From Mesorhizobium qingshengii (GTDB lineage Bacteria; Pseudomonadota; Alphaproteobacteria; Rhizobiales; Rhizobiaceae): 64,000 bases of DNA. This document shows positions 25,940 to 34,500 of the stretch, piece after piece (positions within the stretch are counted from its first letter, which is position 1; every line of letters starts with the position of its first letter). The position numbers and the translations under genes were made by a program. A model generated the notes under the pieces. It was not told the DNA's origin, did no database searches, and saw only the letters and a program-made list of their open reading frames with translations. The stretch lies in the NCBI RefSeq assembly GCF_027563465.1, contig NZ_JAPFQA010000001.1, forward strand, positions 434,001 to 498,000, written 5' to 3'.

Positions 25940-26016
25940 CGATTTCGAATTTGGCGCGGGAGGAGGTGCGCCCCATTCAGCGTCGGCATCGCATCTGGGA
26001 GGAGTAGATGGCCGAC
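25902..26016 (-). ncRNA. ar14-family (NfeR1-type) trans-acting small RNA
   Basis: Read on the minus strand, about 115 bases fold into three hairpins. Each puts an anti-Shine-Dalgarno motif in its loop: ACTCCTCCC (25997-26005) closed by CATCT/AGATG and an outer GTCGGC/GCCGAC; CCTCCTCCC (25958-25966) closed by GGCGC/GCGCC; and CCTCCTCCC (25919-25927) in the loop of an intrinsic terminator. Three such loops are the hallmark of the rhizobial ar14 family, whose member NfeR1 represses transporter mRNAs. A plausible promoter is TTGCCG-N17-TAGCTT, with -10 at 26023-26028. It lies between tetR and lacI genes. Confidence 0.85.
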
Positions 26017-26149
26017 AACCAGAAGCTATGACGTGCCCAACGATTCGGCAATCGCGGATCGTGCATAGCAGCTGTGCAGATTTGCCGTATCGCCCGCGAA
26101 AGTTGTGGGGTGTAGCCAGAAGAGCACAGGCTGCCTTCGCGGCGCGCCA

Positions 26150-27172
26150 TCACTGCGCCGGAACGTTCTCCCTGAAGATCAGTCGCGGCTCGATGAACTT
26201 CCTTGTCAGATAGGGCGCGGAGGATGCGATGGAGCCAAGCAGGCGAATGACGGATTGTTCGGCGATCAGCCTGGCATTCTGGTCGATGACGACATCGAGC
26301 AGGTCGTCGACGAGATAGCCCCGCGTTTCCCTTGTCAGGTCGTGGCAGATGAACACCGGCTTGCGGTTCGGCTTGGCTTCCCGCAGCGCTCTCGCCACGC
26401 CCGAGCGTCCGGCTCCGACGCAATAGATGCCGAGCAGTTCCGGCTCGTTGTGCAGCGCCTTCATGGTCTCGGTATAGCTCACTTCCGGCTCGTCGTTGAT
26501 CTCCACGGCGCTGCTGACGATCAGGTTGGGAAACTCCTCGTTGAGCACCGAGCGGAAACCCATTTCGCGTTCTTCGTGGCCGCGATAGGAGCGCGAGCCG
26601 ACGACCATCGCCAGATGACCGGTACGGTCGCCAAGGAACCGGCCCATCAAAAGCGCCGCCGTTCGTCCGGCCACCCGGTTGTCGATGCCGACATAGGCCG
26701 ATCGCGGTGCCGCCGGAATATCGGACACCAGGGTGACCAGGCGGATGCCGGCATCGACGATGTCGCGCAGGATGTTGCGGGTTCGCGGATGATCGACGGC
26801 GATGACACCGACGCCGTTGGCCCGGAGCGAGAGGTTTTCAACGGCGGTCTGCAATGCGCTCGGCGAGATGCCGGCAAGGTTGTGGATCCGGCACGAGGCG
26901 ACCAGCGGAAGCCGCGCGGCGTAGTCCTCGATATGTCCGGCGAGATCGCTCATGAAAGCGTTGGTACCGATCGGCAGCAGGAATTCGAGATGGGCGGGCC
27001 GCGAGGGAAGCGTCACCTGATCGGCCACCGGCAGATAACCGAGCTGCTTGGCTGCCTCCATCACGCGCTGCCGGTTGGCCGCGCTGGCGCCCGCCCGGTT
27101 GTTGAGCACCCTGTCGACCGTTGCGGTCGAGAGCCCACAGCTGCGGGCGATATCCGAGACGGTGGCTTTCAT
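26150..27172 (-). CDS. LacI-family transcriptional regulator
   Basis: A 340-residue regulator: LacI helix-turn-helix with hinge (about 3-55, VSDIARSCGLSTATVDRVLN) and a periplasmic-binding-protein-like ligand domain (IPAAPRSAYVGIDNRVAGRTA). The hinge reads VNNRAG-like rather than the common LNG. The ligand domain belongs to the Peripla_BP_4 type, as does the binding protein of the neighbouring CUT2 transporter, so both probably see the same sugar. It lies 124 bases after the ATPase gene on the same strand and may be co-transcribed or use its own promoter. Confidence 0.9.
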   Translation of the reverse strand: MKATVSDIARSCGLSTATVDRVLNNRAGASAANRQRVMEAAKQLGYLPVADQVTLPSRPAHLEFLLPIGTNAFMSDLAGHIEDYAARLPLVASCRIHNLAGISPSALQTAVENLSLRANGVGVIAVDHPRTRNILRDIVDAGIRLVTLVSDIPAAPRSAYVGIDNRVAGRTAALLMGRFLGDRTGHLAMVVGSRSYRGHEEREMGFRSVLNEEFPNLIVSSAVEINDEPEVSYTETMKALHNEPELLGIYCVGAGRSGVARALREAKPNRKPVFICHDLTRETRGYLVDDLLDVVIDQNARLIAEQSVIRLLGSIASSAPYLTRKFIEPRLIFRENVPAQ

Positions 27173-27235
27173 GCCGCAACCCTATGCGCCGATGCGATAC
27201 CGCGCCAGACAAGCGATGCGATTTGAGGTGACGGC

Positions 27236-27251
27236 TGATGGCCGCCCATCA
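27236..27251. promoter_or_regulatory. Candidate LacI operator palindrome
   Basis: TGATGG-CCGC-CCATCA is a perfect inverted repeat with 6-base arms in the 124-base gap upstream of the lacI gene. Position and even symmetry fit a LacI-type operator for autoregulation. The half-site TGATGG also appears in the three related motifs near 30349 and 33077. Confidence 0.4.
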
Positions 27252-27296
27252 CCGGACGCATTTCGGCTGCTTTGACAAGGCGGCTTCCGGCCGTAC

Positions 27297-28088
<792 letters not shown>

Positions 28089-28091
28089 GGT

Positions 28092-29078
28092 TCAAGTCCC
28101 TGCCTGATGCCGGCGTTCCAGCCATGAATGGAGCGCCATCATGCCAAGGATGATCGCTCCGATGAAGATGTTGTAGGCAAGGCCTGGCACGCCGATCAGC
28201 ACGATGCCGTTGCGCATCACGCGCAGGATCAGGATGCCGAGCACGGTGCCGATGATCGTGCCGCGCCCGCCGGTCAGCGCCGTGCCGCCGATCACCACCA
28301 TGGCGATAACCTCGAGCTCATAGCCGGTGCCGCTGTTGGGGTTGGCAGCGGAAGTGCGCAGTGAGGAGATGATGCCGGCGAACGAGGCCATCAGCGACGA
28401 GAGCACGAACAGGCCGATCTTCACGCCGCTGACATTGACGCCGCGCGCCCTTGCTGCGTTGGGGTTGCCGCCGGCTGCCTGGATCCAGTTGCCGGTGCGG
28501 CTTTGCGTCAGGACATAGCCGAGCGCGATGGCCGCGGCGATGAACCAGAATAGGGACATGTAGATGCGGAACGGTCCGATGAAGAAGTCGCCGACCAATA
28601 TGTTGGCAAGCCAGCTGCCCTCGGCGCTCCAGGTGCGTTGCGGAAAACCATCGGTGACGAAGAGGGCGGTGCCGCGCACCACCAGCAGCATGCCGAGGGT
28701 CACCAGGAAGGACGGGATCTTGAGCTGCGTCACGAACCAGCCATTGACCAGCCCGATCAGGGCGGCGACCAGCAGCGCGACGAGGAAGCCGACTTCCAGC
28801 GAGGTGATGCCGCTGTTGAACAGCGTCCACATCAGCACCGGCGAGAAGCCGAACAGCGAACCGACCGAAAGATCGAATTCGCCCGATGTCATCAGCAGTG
28901 TCATCGCCAGCGCGATCAGCCCCAGCTCGACCGTGAAGGCCAGTATGTTGGAGATGTTCTGCGGCGACAGGAAGTCGTGGTTGAAGCCCCAGAAGACGGC
29001 GACCTCGACGACGAGCAGCACGAAAGGCCCGAATTCCGGCCTCGCGATCAGGCGTTGGAGAAGCGAGTGATTTTCCAC
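28092..29078 (-). CDS. CUT2-type sugar ABC transporter permease
   Basis: A protein of about 328 residues and eight to ten spans in the RbsC/BPD_transp_2 family (FDLSVGSLFGFSPVLMW; GGNPNAARARGVNVSGVKIG; VIGGTALTGGRGT). The frame opens 75 bases upstream with no ribosome site; GTG at 29078, preceded by a weak GGAT, matches the usual N-terminus better, and I take that. It lies between binding protein and ATPase of one importer. A repeat element sits just upstream in the 180-base gap to the binding-protein gene. Confidence 0.87.
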   Translation of the reverse strand: MENHSLLQRLIARPEFGPFVLLVVEVAVFWGFNHDFLSPQNISNILAFTVELGLIALAMTLLMTSGEFDLSVGSLFGFSPVLMWTLFNSGITSLEVGFLVALLVAALIGLVNGWFVTQLKIPSFLVTLGMLLVVRGTALFVTDGFPQRTWSAEGSWLANILVGDFFIGPFRIYMSLFWFIAAAIALGYVLTQSRTGNWIQAAGGNPNAARARGVNVSGVKIGLFVLSSLMASFAGIISSLRTSAANPNSGTGYELEVIAMVVIGGTALTGGRGTIIGTVLGILILRVMRNGIVLIGVPGLAYNIFIGAIILGMMALHSWLERRHQAGT

Positions 29079-29148
29079 GAGGTATCCGCGACATGGTTGG
29101 AGCGAGCCGGGACCTCCACCGCATTGGCGGGACATGTCGCGGCGCTGG

Positions 29149-29200
29149 AGCAATTCCAGGAAAAGTCTGTAGCGGTTTTCCGTCCGGAATTGCGTAAAAC
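29149..29200. repeat. Rhizobial palindromic intergenic repeat, copy 1
   Basis: Outer arms GCAATTCC (29150-29157) and GGAATTGC (29186-29193) enclose inner arms GGAAAA/TTTTCC around AAAAGTCTGTAGCGGTTTT. The same core with different arms recurs at 50979-51027. It sits between the binding-protein and permease genes, where the folded RNA could lower downstream expression. Confidence 0.7.
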
Positions 29201-29258
29201 AAAGCAGGAAGATGTCTGGCGCCGCGTGCCAGGAAGGGCGCGGCGCCAGGATCGCGGG

Positions 29259-30194
29259 TTACTTGCCGGACAGGATCTTGTCGTAGACGCCGGCGGTGTC
29301 CTTCTCGTAGAGCGCGCCGGTGATGACGTTGAAGCCCGGAGGAATGCCGCTTGCCGCCATGTTGGCCAGTGAAAGCGCAACGTAGCTGGTCGCCTGCGGG
29401 TCCTGCCACTGGCCGGCATTGACATAGCCGTTCAGCACTTCCTGGGTGGTGTCGAGCGAGTTGCCCCAGCCGACGACCGGGATTTCGCCCGGCTTGATGC
29501 CGACCTGGTCGAAGACCCGCTTGATCGAGCCGGTGACGAGGTCGCCGAGGCCGATGATCGCCTTGACCTTGGCCTTGTTGGCGGTGAGGTAGTCGACCAT
29601 GCGGTTGATCACTTCGGCCTGGTCGAGCGTCGCTTCGGTGATCTCATAGGTGATGCCCAGCGGCCCGAAGACGCTCTTGATGCCTTCCTCTTCCTGGACG
29701 CCATAGGTGGCGCCGGGGATTTCGACCGGCATCCAGACGAAGTCGCCCTTCTTCACCAGCCCCTTGTCGACCAGATACTGCGCCCAGTGCTTGCCGAAGG
29801 TGACGTTGTCACCGCCGACATAGGCGTTGAAATTGGCCTTGGGATCGGGCGTGTTGAAATTGATGATCGGGATGTTGGCCGCGCGGGCTTCCTTGACGAT
29901 CTCGACGAGGCTGCCCGGATCGGGGCTGGTGGTGACGATGCCGTCGGCCTTGGCGGAGAGGGCGGCGCGAACCGCTTCCTGCTGCGAGGCGACGTCACCA
30001 TTGTGGAACGAGGTGTTGACGGTGTTGCCGGTGTCTTTCGCCCATTGCTTGGCGCCGGCGAGGAAGTAGGTCCAGACCGGGTCGGCCGGACCGCCATGCG
30101 AAATCCAGTAGAACGTCTTGGCCTGTGCCGCTGCTGGTACCACCATCAGCGCCACCAACAGGCCATACAAAACGAGTCTTAGCCGTGTCAGCAT
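29259..30194 (-). CDS. CUT2-type sugar ABC transporter periplasmic binding protein
   Basis: A 311-residue Peripla_BP_4 protein with a signal peptide of about 25 residues (GLLVALMVVPAAAQA-K). The mature part has two Rossmann-like lobes (KADGIVTTSPDPGSLVEIV; KAIIGLGDLVTGSIK; VVGWGNSLDTTQEV). GGAGG lies 6 bases before the ATG. It is the only binding protein among two permease/ATPase sets (27.3-29.1 kb and 30.4-33.0 kb), so it may serve both. Ligand unknown. Confidence 0.9.
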   Translation of the reverse strand: MLTRLRLVLYGLLVALMVVPAAAQAKTFYWISHGGPADPVWTYFLAGAKQWAKDTGNTVNTSFHNGDVASQQEAVRAALSAKADGIVTTSPDPGSLVEIVKEARAANIPIINFNTPDPKANFNAYVGGDNVTFGKHWAQYLVDKGLVKKGDFVWMPVEIPGATYGVQEEEGIKSVFGPLGITYEITEATLDQAEVINRMVDYLTANKAKVKAIIGLGDLVTGSIKRVFDQVGIKPGEIPVVGWGNSLDTTQEVLNGYVNAGQWQDPQATSYVALSLANMAASGIPPGFNVITGALYEKDTAGVYDKILSGK

Positions 30195-30433
30195 TTGATT
30201 TCCTCCCGTTTGAAGATGATCAGTCCGGATCCACTTCCTGTACCGGCAAGAACCGGATCGCGTCTCTCTCGCCGGCGCCAGTTGAATGCGTCAGAGCATT
30301 CCCTTTTTCGACGGATGGCAAGCCTCCATCTGCAAGTCGTAGTTGGCGTCCGACGAGGCGCCATCAACGATCCCATCAGATTGCATCAGTTGAGGTTGGT
30401 TTTTTTCGACGCTCGGATGATTGGCGTCGAGGC

Positions 30434-31468
30434 TCAGTCGAACGGATGATCCTGACCGCCATCGACGCGTCGGTTGCGCCAAAGCCTGACCAGCCGGTCG
30501 AGCGCCAGGGCGAGCACGGTCAGGGCGCCGGTGGCGAAGGTACTCCACGCGGAGTCCACGCCAAACAAGGTCATTGCGCTCAGGATCACCTGGACGATCA
30601 GGATGCCGATCGCCGCACCAATGACGCTGCCATGGCCGCCCGAAAGCGATGTGCCGCCGATGAGGGCCGCCGTGATCGCCAGCAACCCGAAGGCGCTGCC
30701 GTCACCTGGGGCAATGGCGCCGTCGGCGCCGCCATGGATCACGCCGGCAAGCCCCGCCATCGCGCCCATCAGCACCAGCGTCAGCAGCCGCACCCTGGCG
30801 GTGGGAATGCCGGCATAGGCGGCCGCCCGCGGATTGCTGCCGACGGCCTGGACCCGATAACCGAAGCGGGTGCGGTGGAGCACGATATGCATCGCCAGTG
30901 CCAGCGCGATGAAAACGATGCCCGCCGCCGGTACCACCGCGAAGGCCTTGGCTGACAGCGTCGTGAAGAGGCTGCCGTCCGCGCCCGGCGGCGTGATCGT
31001 CTGTCCCTTGCCAACCACCAGCGACAGGCCCTGGATCATCCACCAGGTGCCGGACGTCACCACCAGGGCGGGCAGGCGCAGCGTTGTCGCAAGCACGCCG
31101 TTAACGAGGCCAAGGCTGGCGCCGAGTACGATCCCGGCCAGCGCGGAAAGCCACGGGTCGAAGCCGGCCTCAATCAGAAGGGCGGTAGCAACCGCCGCAA
31201 GATGGAACACCGCGCCCGCCGAAAGATCGATCTCGCGCATGGCGAGCACGAACACCATGCCGATCGCCAGCAGGCCGGGGAGGGCGGCTTGCCCGAGCAG
31301 CGCCCAAAGATTGGCCGGATCCAGGAAAGAGGGTCTCAGCCAACCCAGTATCCCGACCAGGGCGGCGAGCGCGACAACGGCACCGGTCTCGTCAGGCAGT
31401 CTGATGCCGCGTCCTGGCTGACGGTTCGCCGACCCGGCCAGCGGCGGTGCGGTGTCGGTTTTGGTCAT
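30434..31468 (-). CDS. CUT2-type sugar ABC transporter permease (second set)
   Basis: A 344-residue RbsC-like permease (REIDLSAGAVFHLAAVATAL; GSNPRAAAYAGIPTARVRLL; GGTSLSGGHGSVIGAA). It overlaps the double-domain ATPase gene by 4 bases (ATGA). Its divergence from the other permease in this locus suggests separate ancestry rather than recent duplication. No binding-protein gene belongs uniquely to this set; the one downstream, 239 bases away, is the only candidate. Confidence 0.9.
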   Translation of the reverse strand: MTKTDTAPPLAGSANRQPGRGIRLPDETGAVVALAALVGILGWLRPSFLDPANLWALLGQAALPGLLAIGMVFVLAMREIDLSAGAVFHLAAVATALLIEAGFDPWLSALAGIVLGASLGLVNGVLATTLRLPALVVTSGTWWMIQGLSLVVGKGQTITPPGADGSLFTTLSAKAFAVVPAAGIVFIALALAMHIVLHRTRFGYRVQAVGSNPRAAAYAGIPTARVRLLTLVLMGAMAGLAGVIHGGADGAIAPGDGSAFGLLAITAALIGGTSLSGGHGSVIGAAIGILIVQVILSAMTLFGVDSAWSTFATGALTVLALALDRLVRLWRNRRVDGGQDHPFD

Positions 31469-33003
31469 GCAGCGCTCTCCCGACGGGACTGTCTGTGCTC
31501 GCTGCCGGGCTCGTCCGCCGCGATCAGCTTGAGAATCGTTCCGGCATCCATGGCGGCATCGGCGATCTCGCCAACGAGCCGGCCCTGGCGGAAGGCCAGG
31601 ATGCGGTCGCAGAGCCCCGTCAATTCGGAAAGCTCCTTCGAATGCAGGAGCACGATGCAGCCGCTTGCCGCCATCTGGCGGATCAACGCGTAGATTTCCT
31701 GCTTGCTGCCGATATCGATGCCGCGGGCCGGCTCATCGAGCAGCACCACTTGCGGGCCGATTTCCAGCCATTTGGCGATGATCACCTTCTGCTGGCCACC
31801 GGCCGACAGCGAGCCCGCCGGCATCTCCGGGGCCGACCTGATGCGCAGCGCCTCGATCTGCCGCGCGGCGCGGCCGAGTGCCATCCTGGGCGAGTACCAG
31901 CGCGTGCCCCAGTCGCGCGCGCCGACGACGACGTTCGACAGGTTGAAGGCGATCGACTTGTCGGGCATCAACCCGTTGCCGCGCTCGCCTGAAATCAGGC
32001 AGATGTTGCGTCGCGCCGCCTCCGTGCGGGTCCTCGGCAAGCCGTCGCCATCCGGAAAACGCACCTTGCCTTCGCGCGCCTTTTGCTGCCCGAACAACAT
32101 GGCAAGCAGGTTCGACGCCCCGGAACCGGCAAGTCCGGCAAGGCCGACGATCTCGCCGGCGCGGGCCGTGAAGCAGATTCCATCCAGTCTGCCGCCGCCA
32201 AGCCCGGCAACGGTGATCTGCGGCCGCAGCGTGCCGGCAAGTGTCGGCAAGGCTCTGGGCGGCAGTGGAAACAGGGACTGGCGCAACTGGCCGATCATCG
32301 CCTCCTCGGACGCCGTCAGGTCCTGCCGCGCCTTGGACAACACGTCGCGGCCGTTGCGGATGACCGTCAGCTGGTCGGCAATGGCAAGCGTCTCCTCCAA
32401 CCGGTTCGATGCGTAGAGCATGCTCATGCCCCTGGCTTTCAGCCCCCGCAACACCGCGAACAGCCGCTCGCTCTGACGCCGGTCGAGCGCCGAATTCGGG
32501 TCGTCGAGGATGAGCAGCCTCGGGTTTTCCAGCAGCGCGCGGGCGATGGCGATGAGCTGCCGTTCGCCGGGTGCCAGATCGCTGAGCGGGCGATGGACAT
32601 CGACGGCGAGACCAAGCTGGCGAAGCACGTCGCGGCTGCGTGCCTCCATTTCGCGCCGGGAGATCAGCCCGTTGTGCAGCGGCTCGCCGTTGACGAACAG
32701 ATTGGCGAGCACCGGGCGCTCCGGGAACAGGCCGGCCTGCTGGAGGACCACGCCAATGCCTTGCTTTCGCGCCGCATCGGGGCTGCCGATTGTCACTTTC
32801 TTGCCGTCATACTCGATGGTGCCCCTGTCTGGCCGGACGATGCCGGCGAGCACCTTTATCAGCGTCGACTTGCCGGCGCCGCTTTCGCCAACCACCGCGT
32901 GGATCGAGCCGCGCTCGACCGTAAGGTTCATGTCTTCAAGCACAACCGTGCCGCCAAAGCGTTTGGCGACGGTGCGCACGAAGAGTATCGGCGAATCGGA
33001 CAT
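31465..33003 (-). CDS. CUT2-type sugar ABC transporter ATP-binding protein (double domain)
   Basis: A 512-residue RbsA/XylG-type ATPase. The N-terminal domain has Walker A GESGAGKST, Walker B LLILDDPNSALD and signature LAPGERQLIAIARAL. The C-terminal domain keeps a degenerate nucleotide site (AGLAGSGASNLLAML, without the GK-S/T of Walker A) and signature LSAGGQQKVIIAKWL, as usual for this family where only one site hydrolyses well. It heads the second transporter set. Upstream lie two tandem 23-base repeats. Confidence 0.9.
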   Translation of the reverse strand: MSDSPILFVRTVAKRFGGTVVLEDMNLTVERGSIHAVVGESGAGKSTLIKVLAGIVRPDRGTIEYDGKKVTIGSPDAARKQGIGVVLQQAGLFPERPVLANLFVNGEPLHNGLISRREMEARSRDVLRQLGLAVDVHRPLSDLAPGERQLIAIARALLENPRLLILDDPNSALDRRQSERLFAVLRGLKARGMSMLYASNRLEETLAIADQLTVIRNGRDVLSKARQDLTASEEAMIGQLRQSLFPLPPRALPTLAGTLRPQITVAGLGGGRLDGICFTARAGEIVGLAGLAGSGASNLLAMLFGQQKAREGKVRFPDGDGLPRTRTEAARRNICLISGERGNGLMPDKSIAFNLSNVVVGARDWGTRWYSPRMALGRAARQIEALRIRSAPEMPAGSLSAGGQQKVIIAKWLEIGPQVVLLDEPARGIDIGSKQEIYALIRQMAASGCIVLLHSKELSELTGLCDRILAFRQGRLVGEIADAAMDAGTILKLIAADEPGSEHRQSRRESAA

Positions 33004-33076
33004 ATCGACGGCCCCCCGACCGCGCCGCGATCTTGGAGCGGATTGCGTCCGCAGTCACCCGGATTCCGCACAAAAT

Positions 33077-33124
33077 TGTGTTGATGGCGCCCCTTCGGAA
33101 CTGTGTTGATGGCGTCCCTTCGGA
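33077..33124. repeat. Tandem 23-base direct repeats upstream of the sugar ATPase gene
   Basis: Two copies of a 23-base sequence with one mismatch (33077-33099 and 33102-33124), sharing GTTGATGGCGYCCCTTCGGA. A third related copy (18 of 20 positions) lies on the other strand at 30349-30368, in front of the sugar binding-protein gene. Placement before both transporter transcripts suggests a shared regulator site; alternatively a small intergenic repeat. Confidence 0.55.
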
Positions 33125-33132
33125 CGACGGCC

Positions 33133-34290
33133 CTAGATGAGCTCCGCCTTCGCCAGCTCACGCATCAGATGGCTGGCGCCGTAGGTCCAGTGCGGGCAGT
33201 CGGGCGACAACCGCACCCGATTGACCAGCGCGCCGAATTTCTCCGACGAGATGGTGACGATGTCGCCGACCTTGTGGGTGAAGCCCTTGCCCTTCTCGCC
33301 GCGATCCTTGGACGGCACGAACATGGTGCCGAGATAGAGCGCCAGCCCGTCCGGATACTGATGATGCGGGCCCATGGCGGCGGCAACCAGTTCTTCCGGC
33401 GAGCGGCTGATCTCGGCCATCGAACTCGCGCCCTCCAGCGAGAAGCCGTCCTCGCCCTCGACCTTCAGGCGCACGACAGCCCGCTTCACGTCATCGATCG
33501 GGAACGTGTCGTCGAACAGGCGGATGAAGGGACCCAGCGCCGCCGAGGCATTGTTGTCCTTGGCCTTGCCGAGCAGCAGCGCCGAACGCCCTTCGACGTC
33601 GCGCAGATTGACGTCGTTGCCGATGGTGGCGCCGACGATCCTGCCGCTGCTGGCGGCGATCATGGCGATCTCCGGCTCCGGATTGTTCCAGGTCGACACC
33701 GGGTGCAGTCCGACATCGGCGCCGAAGCCGACCGAGGCCATCGGCTGGCATTTGGTGAAGATCTCCGCATCGGGGCCGATGCCGACTTCCAGATATTGCG
33801 ACCAGGCGCCGCGCGCGATGAGCTTGGCCTTGATCTCCATTGCTTCTGGCGAGCCGGGCTTGAGCTTCGACAGATCGTGGCCGATCAGCCCGGCGATGTC
33901 GGCGCGGATGGCGTCGGCCTTTTCCGCCGAACCGCGCGCCTGTTCCTCGATCACTCGCTCCAGCAGGCTGACGACGAAGGTGACGCCCGACGCCTTGACC
34001 GCCTGCAGGTCGACCGGGGACAGAAGATACGGTTTTGCCGGATCGCGTGTGGCCTGGAAACTGTTGGCGGCGATGGCGTCGAGCGACCCGATTGGCTTGC
34101 CCTTGGCCGATCGGACGTGACCGGCGGGATCAGGCATCTCACAGACATCACGCACGGTCGGAGCCGCCCGCGACGTGATGTCGAACACGGTGCCGTCGCG
34201 GACGGTGACCACCAGCGGATGCGAGGCATCGCCGCTCCTGGCGCGGCCGACAAAAAGGCCTTCAGCGGGCAGGTGCGTCGGGTTCGTCAT
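33133..34290 (-). CDS. Fumarylacetoacetate-hydrolase-family protein, XylX-like 2-keto-3-deoxy-pentonate dehydratase
   Basis: A 385-residue FAH-family protein, longer than ordinary FAH-domain hydrolases and with segments I recognise from Caulobacter XylX (LLSPVDLQAVKASGVTF, GPDAEIFTKCQP, GNDVNLRDVEGRSALLL, HQYPDGLALYLGTMF). XylX dehydrates 2-keto-3-deoxy-D-xylonate to 2-oxoglutarate semialdehyde in the Weimberg pathway; acidic metal ligands are expected in the NNPEPE and DVEGRS segments. It lies upstream of the sugar transporter genes on the same strand, which fits pentose or pentonate use. D-xylose versus L-arabinose cannot be told. Confidence 0.83.
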   Translation of the reverse strand: MTNPTHLPAEGLFVGRARSGDASHPLVVTVRDGTVFDITSRAAPTVRDVCEMPDPAGHVRSAKGKPIGSLDAIAANSFQATRDPAKPYLLSPVDLQAVKASGVTFVVSLLERVIEEQARGSAEKADAIRADIAGLIGHDLSKLKPGSPEAMEIKAKLIARGAWSQYLEVGIGPDAEIFTKCQPMASVGFGADVGLHPVSTWNNPEPEIAMIAASSGRIVGATIGNDVNLRDVEGRSALLLGKAKDNNASAALGPFIRLFDDTFPIDDVKRAVVRLKVEGEDGFSLEGASSMAEISRSPEELVAAAMGPHHQYPDGLALYLGTMFVPSKDRGEKGKGFTHKVGDIVTISSEKFGALVNRVRLSPDCPHWTYGASHLMRELAKAELI

Positions 34291-34335
34291 GGCGTTCGGT
34301 CCTCCGGATGGTCAACAATGCGAGCTGGCGCGGCA

Positions 34336-34358
34336 CTTTCACCGGATTCCGGTGAAAG
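34336..34358. promoter_or_regulatory. 23-base perfect palindrome in a divergent promoter region
   Basis: Two 11-base arms (CTTTCACCGGA and its complement) around one central T lie between the FAH-family gene and the FAD oxidase gene (210-base gap). It is 46 bases from the FAH start and could be an operator for either gene. The arm core TTCACC also occurs in the palindrome at 2539, but with a different centre. Confidence 0.55.
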
Positions 34359-34500
34359 GTCTATCCCGTCACTGCCGATCGGATTCCAACCCACCGATGA
34401 TCTGTTGGCGGCAGTCCACAGACGAAAACCGAAACGCTCTTTCAAAACTGTGAAATATTGACTAGGATTTTCACCAAACGCAGCGCATCCAGGTGACCCT

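Noticed and set aside
26008..26031. A seven-codon plus-strand frame (MADNQKL) after GGGAGGAG
   Set aside because: The GGGAGGAG is better explained as the complement of an anti-Shine-Dalgarno loop of the minus-strand small RNA.
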